From: Ophioceras dolichostomum
Taxonomy: Eukaryota; Ascomycota; Sordariomycetes; Magnaporthales; Ophioceraceae
Direction of reading: 5' to 3'
DNA: 64,000 nucleotides
Assembly: GCA_003049485.1 (NCBI GenBank)
Contig: PYST01000079.1
Location: 18,140 to 82,139 of the forward strand
Positions within the stretch are counted from its first letter, which is position 1; the number at the start of each line of letters is the position of its first letter. The notes under the pieces were generated by a model, which was given only the letters and a program-made list of their open reading frames with translations, did not search any database and was not told the origin of the DNA. Position numbers and translations under genes: made by a program. Positions 57,421-64,000 of the stretch are shown piece by piece.

Positions 57421-59585
57421 GGCATTCGTCGTTGGCCCTCGCACTGCTGGCCGGATCTCAAGCTGACCAGAGACGGGAGACTAGAAGAATTACGAGGGTA
57501 GATCCGAGGGTGGGCCTCTGGGATCTAGGCAGGATCGTCGCCGGCGGTGAGCGGTGCGTGGACCGGCCTGGGCATGCCTGGCCGGGAATCCAAGGAACGG
57601 GGTGGATGGATGGGTCCGAGGCTGGCACTGCTAGCAGGCAGCTTCGGGGACGAGCAGGGCGGGAGCGACAATATAGTGGGTTTACAAGCCTTGCACTGGA
57701 GTATCCCGGCGGAGAGGATGGAGAATGGAATGAGTGGATAGGCAGGCGGTGAGTGCTTTGTGTGCTGAAAGGAAACGGATGGATGGATGGCCTGGTGTTG
57801 GTGGCGGCTGGGCGATGACTACCAAGGGGGGACCACGAGGGACAACAACGGTAACAACGACAATCACCGGGACAGGCAATAACCCACGAGAATCACCCTC
57901 GATTGCTATCGTGCAATTGGTGGAATCCAGGGGTCGGATGGTGGAACTAGGAGAACTCGGCGCGGACAGGATATAGTATACTGTAGAGGTGAGTAGGATT
58001 GAGTATTCCGTAGCAAAACTGAAGTCTACGAGAGCAAGCAGGTGACCTCGACAGCAAAAGTGGACGATATTGAGCGAAGACGGAGAGGGAGGAGAGATAA
58101 GGATGCTCAATTAGCGGGGAAGTCAGAGGGCAATTCTCTTTGGGGTGGGAAAGAAGAGGAGACAGTGAGTACAAGCTACAGCCGCTGCCCAAGAACCGAG
58201 AGGGGCCTCTGTGTGACCGAGAAGGTCCCTTGCTGGGGCTGTTGAATCGAGTGCGTCTGTCGCTGTCTTGTGCCGGGTGCGTTGGGACTTTGGGGGTTTC
58301 GAGACGGGCGCTGTGAGTGGTGTTCTGTGAGGGATGATAAGAGAGGGCGCATGGGATCATGCATTGCAAGCTGGCAGCACCCCAGCATATCCCAGACTGC
58401 TTGCCGCTCTGGCCTGGCTGCGGGGAATTGCAATGAAGAGCAACGACAGGATGTGGAGGGGGTTGAAGAGAGAGGGGACCAATGGTATGGCTTTCCGGAC
58501 CTCCACTTCAGAATGTGCGGGACAGGGAGACACTGGACCACCACACTAGCGCCGTTCTTGCTGCATTTGCAGACCATTGCAGACCAGCATTATGCCACAA
58601 TCCATCCATCTGTCTTGGATGGTGCAGCCAAAATTGGGGGGAAACAAGTGCTCTATCCAATCTGACCGGGACGATGTGAGCGGCAGGATACATGATACAC
58701 CCAACCAAATTCCAAAGCCTCCTTTCGTACTACGGGTCCCCGCAGAAGCGGTTGAGCTTGGTTGCAATACCCACCTCCCAATTACCAGGCACCAGCCACG
58801 AGGTTGGTATGTGTTCTAGGTAGATGTACGTACCTACCTACCACGTACCTTACCTACCTACCTGCCTAGTGCCTACCTTCGGGTAGGGGGATGGGCCAGT
58901 TCGTGTTCTTTGACGACGCTTCAAATCGTTTGATGGCGACCGAGGCGGGTGATGCAGGCGCAGGCAGGCGGGGTTGGTGGAGAAGGGGGGAGCTCATCAG
59001 AAATGGGGCACGATTGGGGCGACCGCGGGCGGGTTGTTGGGATGGGTCCAGCCATTATCCACAGTAAATGGCCAAAGCTCCAAGCCAAACCAATCGAAAG
59101 CCAATCGACGCCCCACCTTCGACCACCTTCAACTCTGCCTCTCTACCACAGGCCGGGACGGCGAGAGGGCGGTTCAACAAATCGATTTCGATCATCCATA
59201 AGCAATTCAAATGTGACCTAGGTGTCGACGTCCTAAAAGTGCCATATGCTTGATTGCTCTCCATACTGTGGAATTTTTCAAAGACCCTATCGACGGAGGC
59301 CTCGGGAGTGTCGTACACCGAGATAGATGCACACAAGTCCAAGTTACCCCTGAACATGAGGGGGGCGACGAAAGGGAAGTTAAAAGGAAACGCCTCCACG
59401 GAGACCAATTTAACGGCTGTGCTACCTACCTGACCTATTGTAAGTGGCCCCCCAAGCTACGGTACCCAGGTGCCTTAAATGAAGCAAATAGTGGCGTCCA
59501 AGACATGTAAGGAGAGGCGCCGTTTCACGTCTAAGAAGAGTAATGTCACCTAGATACGGTACATGCCAGGCACAGGCAGGTCGGT
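57421..59585. promoter_or_regulatory. Upstream region of Pps1 and downstream region of the Nramp locus
   Basis: A 2.2 kb region without a supported gene. The first 1.2 kb is purine-rich on the plus strand, i.e. pyrimidine-rich in the Pps1 leader direction. A palindrome-type repeat cluster is at 58826-58877. Short repeats GGTACCCAGGTGCC (59461) and TACCTGACC lie nearer the Nramp locus. Confidence 0.45.
58826..58877. repeat. TACC tandem repeat cluster
   Basis: TACGTACCTACCTACCACG is followed by TACCTTACCTACCTACCTGCC and TAGTGCCTACC, in the spacer between Pps1 and the Nramp locus. Confidence 0.65.
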
Positions 59586-61300
59586 CTAATCATCGTGCGA
59601 GAGACCCAGCCCAATGAGAGCGACTGTCGCAATGTCTATGATCATGACCACCAGCCAAACCACCCAGGCCACCACAATAGCGGGCCACGAGTTCCTCAGG
59701 CTGACAGTACCAACACCGTCATCAGAAGACACCCGCATAACCCTTTCCCGGCTCGTGTAGTACACAAGCGGCAACGCGACGAAGATCAAGCCGACGGCCA
59801 AGACGTAGTTGCATGCCACAAGCGCCTGCAACATGCCGGGTCGACCCACGGACGGCGACACGATGGCGCTGGGATGACGGCTACGCATCGCGTCACAAGC
59901 CGGCGTAGGAAGGGCGCCCTCCATGACGAGCTGCCCAGCCATAGTGGCCATCACGCCGGCACTGATTCCCGAGAAAAGCAGCGAGGCAGCAAACAACAGG
60001 CCGGCAGCTGGCGAAATGATTCGAGAAAAGAGATGGTACAGGTCGTACAGGTCTCTCGACGCGCCAAATTCACCACCGCCGCCCCGCGTTCCCGAGTCAG
60101 AACCCATGCGATCCTGGGCGTCCGCCTCGCTGACAGGGTGAGCGGGAGCCCTGTTGTAGAAGACGGAGCCGGAGATGACGACGAGGGCCGAGTTGACGAA
60201 GACGGCGACGGCAAAGAGCGTAGAACAGAGCTCGGCGATCGAGTACGCGAGGCACGAACGGATGGCACGCAGGCTCGGGCGGTACGGCGGCGACTCGGCG
60301 CTACTGGCTAGGAGCCCATGCTTAGAGTCGAAGTCGTAGAGCCGTACACGCGGCAGCGACGATCCCACGTAGATAGCGCGTGGCATCAGAGTGCCGCCGA
60401 GGATGGCGCACGACTCGTAAAACCCCGTGCCGACAAATATGTCCCGCGAGGGGAGGCAGCCCCTGAATGCCTCACCAGCCGGAGCCGACGCCATGGCAAG
60501 CGCCATGCGGATCGTGGTGAAGATCGCGGCGACGAGAAACGCGGCTAAAGTCTCGAACAGGCGGATGCGGCGGATCTGGCCATCCGGCTTATACAAGAAA
60601 AGGATGACCACCGTGTCGAGCATGGAGAGCACGCAGGCGGCCCACAGCGGCACTTGGGGGACTAGGATGTTGAGAGCGACAGCGGTCCCGATAACTTGAC
60701 CGATGTCAGTGCGGACGATGCAGGCCTCCGCAACGAAATAGGCCAGCCGTTCGAGCCAGCGAGGGAAGTGGCGATAGTTCATCTACGCAAGATCCATACC
60801 CGTGACGGCCCCGAGCTTCAGGGCTAGTGACTACGATGGAGAGAGCGGCTGTTTAACTGGTGTCCATCGGACAAGGCACCAGACAGCATGCCGGGCCATG
60901 TAGCTGCACGAAATGCAGCACGGATATATAGCCGTATAGGTAACCGGCACTAGGCCTCTTACCAACCCGAACTGCGTAGAGGGCCGCCCTCACCGGGGAT
61001 AGATGGCAATGATGTTCGGCACCAAAATCACCAACAAGAGTTTGTACTGGAAGGACTGCCCGGATGTCACCGCCGTCTGGTAGTTATCCTGCAGCACGCC
61101 GTCCGTCCGCATTAGCAGCCTGAGTGTCGCTTGCAATGTGTCGAAAGTGGTAGATCGCGAGGTAAGACGAGAAATTGCGGCTGCTTCCTTCGTAGGGTCG
61201 GCTGGGGTGAGCTCCTTACAAGGTCGACATAGGCAACGCTGATTATGGCTCCAGGTCCCAGAAGCCCTATATGACCTGAGAGGCTTTTGCGCGGAGGGAT
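59586..61300 (-). pseudogene. Nramp-type divalent metal transporter, probably disabled
   Basis: Nramp proteins are proton-coupled Mn2+/Fe2+ importers. By homology the pieces are: an exon at about 61220-61300 coding GHIGLLGPGAIISVAYVD; an intron at 61089-61219 (GTAAGG, GCTAAT, CAG); an exon at 60994-61088 coding DNYQTAVTSGQSFQYKLLL; and a third exon from 60830 coding SLALKLGAVTGMDLA, then an in-frame TAG at 60783-60785, then MNYRHFPRWLERLAYF and 398 open codons to 59586. The second junction (GTGAGG at 60993, TAG before 60830) is out of phase by one base. The metal-site motif DPGN reads DLDN, and the conserved MPH of the sixth helix reads MPR. The N-terminal start is not resolved; an ATG at 61484 is in another frame. 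The 3' part is long and open, so the decay is recent, or a shorter product starting at 60782 is made. Confidence 0.75.
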
Positions 61301-61968
61301 GACGAAACGCCGCCTCCCGTTCCAACCCGGCGAAAGAGAAAGAAGCCAAGACAATCGCGGCGCCAGCTCCTAGGCGAAGACATCGACGCCTGCTCCAGGT
61401 CCTCTTGCCCAGCCCTCGCTGTAGACGGACAACCGGCACCGTTGCCAGCGTATTCTCTGACAGGTCCAGGATATGGTTGGCCATGGCGGACTGGGATCAT
61501 GGCGGGACCTTCCGAATTCACCGAATCCATGATGCCTTCTGTGACATGGCTCTCCGTTTTTTTGGTTTTTATTTTGGTGGGGGGGGATCGACGGCACTGT
61601 TGTTGGTGAGGCTTCGCATGGGAGGTTCAATCTTCGAAAGCGTAGCTCGGGTTCGTCTTTAATCTTTGGTTGGCATCCCTTCTCAGTCAGTTGGAATCCT
61701 AAGCATGGCCAACTAGATCGCAGTACCATTCCGGACACCGAATGGTTGTCTTGCAATCGCACGATATCGCCGGTATGCTACGCTAGACGCGCCGAGACAG
61801 TATCGCCACAGAGACAAAACCAAGGGATGCCGGCCTCTGTCGAGAGCCCGCTGGTCATTGTCGAGGTCCCTGTCCATGGTTCTACCTTCGCCCGCACTAG
61901 GTCCACTAGATCTCTGTCGACCACCATAGCTGTAAGTGCGTGTTGAGGTTGGGCTGGCTATAATCGCC
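61301..61968. promoter_or_regulatory. Shared upstream region of the divergent Nramp and exchanger loci
   Basis: This is the remaining space between the two transporter loci. It probably held the start of the Nramp gene and a common promoter. A G-run sits at 61577-61586. Open frames here (61370-61762 minus, 61713-62000 minus) have no recognisable content. Confidence 0.4.
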
Positions 61969-63356
61969 ATGGTTGGTGTCGACGGCGTAATTTTCAACAT
62001 CTCTTGTTTTATATAAGAGGCTCTGATCCTTGGGTATGGAGTCGACGTGTTCTAAGACCACACTGCTGTCATTGCGAGAAGACTCAAATCTCCCCGGTGG
62101 TGATCGGCCTGGTAAAATGTGGTGCGGGGTGGGAAGAGGTACGTGGCCTGCATACCTACCCTGCCTGTCTGCCGGACTGACGTATCGAGAAGCTGGCCGT
62201 GATTGCCGTGGCTCTCGCCAAGGGGAAGCCTTCCATGGCGCTTGGGAACCTGGCCGGGTCATCCATCGCCAACGTTCTCGCTTCGTTTCCTCTCGGCATG
62301 CTCTGTATGGATGCAGCGGCCTTCGACTGCAGCTCTAAGATCTACACGACGGTCTTGCTGGCATCGGTCTCCACCTTCCTCCTGCTCCTGTTCGCGCTGC
62401 CGAGCGGGAGGCGGTGGATCGGAGGACTTGTACTCATCGTCGCATTTGTGTTCTATGTGGCACCAGCCGTGTCGCTGATCTACAGGGGCACCCTGACGGC
62501 ACCCGAGGCAGACGATCTGGGCTCGGACAACGGTAGTTCCGGTACTAGTGGTGATGACAACGAGAGCGACGCCATTGTCAACGGAGAAAACGGCGACCAT
62601 TTTGCCCTTGGAGGCAGAAATGACGAGGATAACCTTGAATATATCGTCGACGCTCAAGACGGCGGGCCAGTGGGCCCGGACGACAGCGCGGGAAAGAGAG
62701 GCGCAACGCCTCGAGACAGCCACAACCGTCCGAAAGTCGGCGCATCAAGGAAGCCCTTTCTCGCAGGGTCACAAAGGGGGCCGCCAGGCCCAGATTGCAG
62801 CCACGTGGAGGTCGGGCTAGCCCCTCTGTCAAGAACACAACAGGATTCAGGCGGACGGAGGAGCAGGGGCCGACGAGCCAAGGCCCTGCGATTCCACATT
62901 GCCCGCCTAGGGCTCGGGCTTGCAGCCCTGACTCTTTCCAGCTACATCCTAGAACACAGCGCGTCCACCCTGGGCAGCGAGCTTGGGCTGTCAGAGTCAA
63001 CGGTTGGAGCGACGATCTTGTCGGTGGCGACGACGCTACCAGAAAAGGTCATAGCTGTGGCGGCAGGACTTCGGCGGCAGCCGGGTATCATCGTGGCTAA
63101 CACGGTCGAGTCGAACAATTTTCTTGTCACGCTCTGCGGTGGGTTGCTGATGACAACCGTCGATGCAGCAAACGGGGTTCAACCCCGAACGGGCTTTGGC
63201 CTCACTGCATTTGAGGCTATTTTTATGTTGGGATCATCGAGTCTCCTGTTGGTGGTCGTGATGTGGGAGAGTAGGAGTTGGATCGCCGGGGCGTTCCTTT
63301 GCTGTTATGTCGTGTTTCTGACGATTGAGTTTGCTAGCGGACATAACCTAGCGTAA
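61969..63356 (+). pseudogene. Ca2+/cation exchanger (CaCA family) gene with stops and a frameshift in the first exon
   Basis: The second exon (62190-63356) is open for 388 codons. It carries the two repeats of a CaCA exchanger: KLAVIAVALAKGKPSMALGN followed by LAGSSIANVLA, and GATILSVATTLPEKVIAVAAG with IIVANTVESNNFLVTLCGG, split by an acidic cytosolic loop. The first exon (61969-62138) begins MVGVDGVIFNISCFI, then TAA (62014-62016), EALILGYGVDVF, TAA (62053-62055), DHTAVIARRLK, a one-base loss near 62085-62088, and ISPVVIGLVKCGAGWEE before a 51 bp intron (GTACGT, CTGAC, CGAG). Spacing fits the N-terminal helix of fungal family members as I remember them, so the stops replace residues rather than mark introns. 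The alpha-2 motif is also altered (ESNN where GSNI is usual). These proteins move Ca2+ or other cations across vacuolar or other membranes. Confidence 0.75.
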
Positions 63357-64000
63357 GGTGAAGAGGGGTGATGATGACGGGATACCTTTTATATGATTAC
63401 CAGTAATTTAACGCTGTTCCTGGATCCCGAGAATGGATGTGGGGACTTCCAGTGAAGAGGCCCACCAACTGACTATCCCTCCGCATCGGGTCGGACCTTA
63501 TGCAGTGTGTGTGACCCACGAACCCGAGGCCCACCAGACGTCATCGTGCTCGCAGGCAGAAGCTCAACTGAGGTGGCTACGATGTCCGGGCTGCCTGACC
63601 GGGGGACAGATACAATTAAAAACCGATAAGATAGAATCGAGGCTCAGCTCCCAAGCCCCCCCAGATTATTCTTGTTATTACATGTTCTATCTCACTCACC
63701 TAGGTACCATACGAACACAACAATGCGGTTAGGCGCCAACTTGCCCGCCCCGAAATAGGTCGGGTCGAGACGTGTCTTAAACCTGAGGTACCTGGTGTAG
63801 GCCCCAGGCAGCCGTCAGCGCGCACGCGTTCACATGCTGCCTCGTCAACCTGAGCCAGCGCGCGACGGTGATGACGACCAGTGCCCGTGGACGAGTTGGA
63901 GCAGTTTGATTCGGGATCACACCCATAGCATAGTGTTATTGTACGCCCTCCCGTCTTCCACCGCTCTACTACTACCCCCCCCCCCCCCCCCCCCCCCCCC
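63357..64000. other. Non-coding right end with terminal poly-C
   Basis: No gene is seen. A CACCTAGGTACC repeat is at 63698-63709. The last ~26 bases are an uninterrupted run of C. No TTAGGG/CCCTAA telomere units are present. Confidence 0.5.
63974..64000. repeat. Poly-C run at the window end
   Basis: An unbroken run of C that reaches the last base of the window. Its full length cannot be seen. Confidence 0.85.

Noticed and set aside
62030..62338. 102-codon frame MGMESTCSKTTLL... as an independent small gene
   Set aside because: It overlaps the exchanger first exon in another frame; the exchanger reading explains the conserved pattern and the splice sites better.
63900..64000. Telomere or subtelomere at the right end
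   Set aside because: Only a poly-C run is present and no CCCTAA/TTAGGG unit, so there is no direct support for a chromosome end.

Overview
The window looks like nuclear DNA of a filamentous ascomycete, most likely Sordariomycetes. Genes lie on both strands. They carry short introns (51-221 bp) with fungal GT...AG borders and CTAAC/CTGAC-like branch points, and they match typical Pezizomycotina genes: Tfb1, KGD1, CIA1, an MHYT receptor, GUT2, RGS, Ulp1, Atg18 and Pps1. Intergenic regions are long and hold many copies of a TACCTAGGTA-type palindrome. I cannot name the genus from the sequence alone.

Layout: 1-1.0 kb, 3' end of a gene that is possibly MUS7/MMS22-like (+). 1.5-5.3 kb, two-exon AAA ATPase (-). 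6.0-8.2 kb, TFIIH subunit Tfb1/p62 (-), divergent from KGD1 (2-oxoglutarate dehydrogenase E1, + 9.8-13.1 kb), which converges on CIA1 (WD40, -, 13.4-15.0 kb). 16.4-19.6 kb, MHYT membrane protein (+). 21.5-23.9 kb, mitochondrial glycerol-3-phosphate dehydrogenase (+). 24.7-27.0 kb, RGS protein (-) followed in frame, past a single TGA, by a further long open frame. 27-32 kb, gene-poor and strand-skewed. 32.2-36.0 kb, Ulp1-type SUMO protease (-). 37.2-39.4 kb, four-exon FAD aromatic hydroxylase (-). 41.4-44.4 kb, unknown 883-residue protein (+). 45.1-46.1 kb, RS/His-rich glycine-zipper protein (-). 48.2-50.0 kb, MFS transporter (+). 51.7-53.5 kb, Atg18 (+). 55.0-57.4 kb, Pps1 dual-specificity phosphatase (-). 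59.6-61.5 kb and 62.0-63.4 kb, a divergent pair of metal-ion transporter genes (Nramp and Ca2+/cation exchanger), both carrying disabling changes. The window ends in a poly-C run.

Most genes are unrelated housekeeping or signalling genes and no secondary-metabolite cluster is visible. The most notable result is at the right end. The two divergent transporter loci can be read through by homology, but they contain in-frame stops, single-base frame breaks and changed metal-binding motifs, so they look like a decayed pair sharing one promoter region. Other points of interest are the in-frame extension behind the RGS stop codon, an MFS intron that is open and in frame, a phosphatase with one degenerate signature loop, and the intergenic palindrome family. 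Splice sites were placed by eye from consensus sequences and frame continuity; no transcript data were used.
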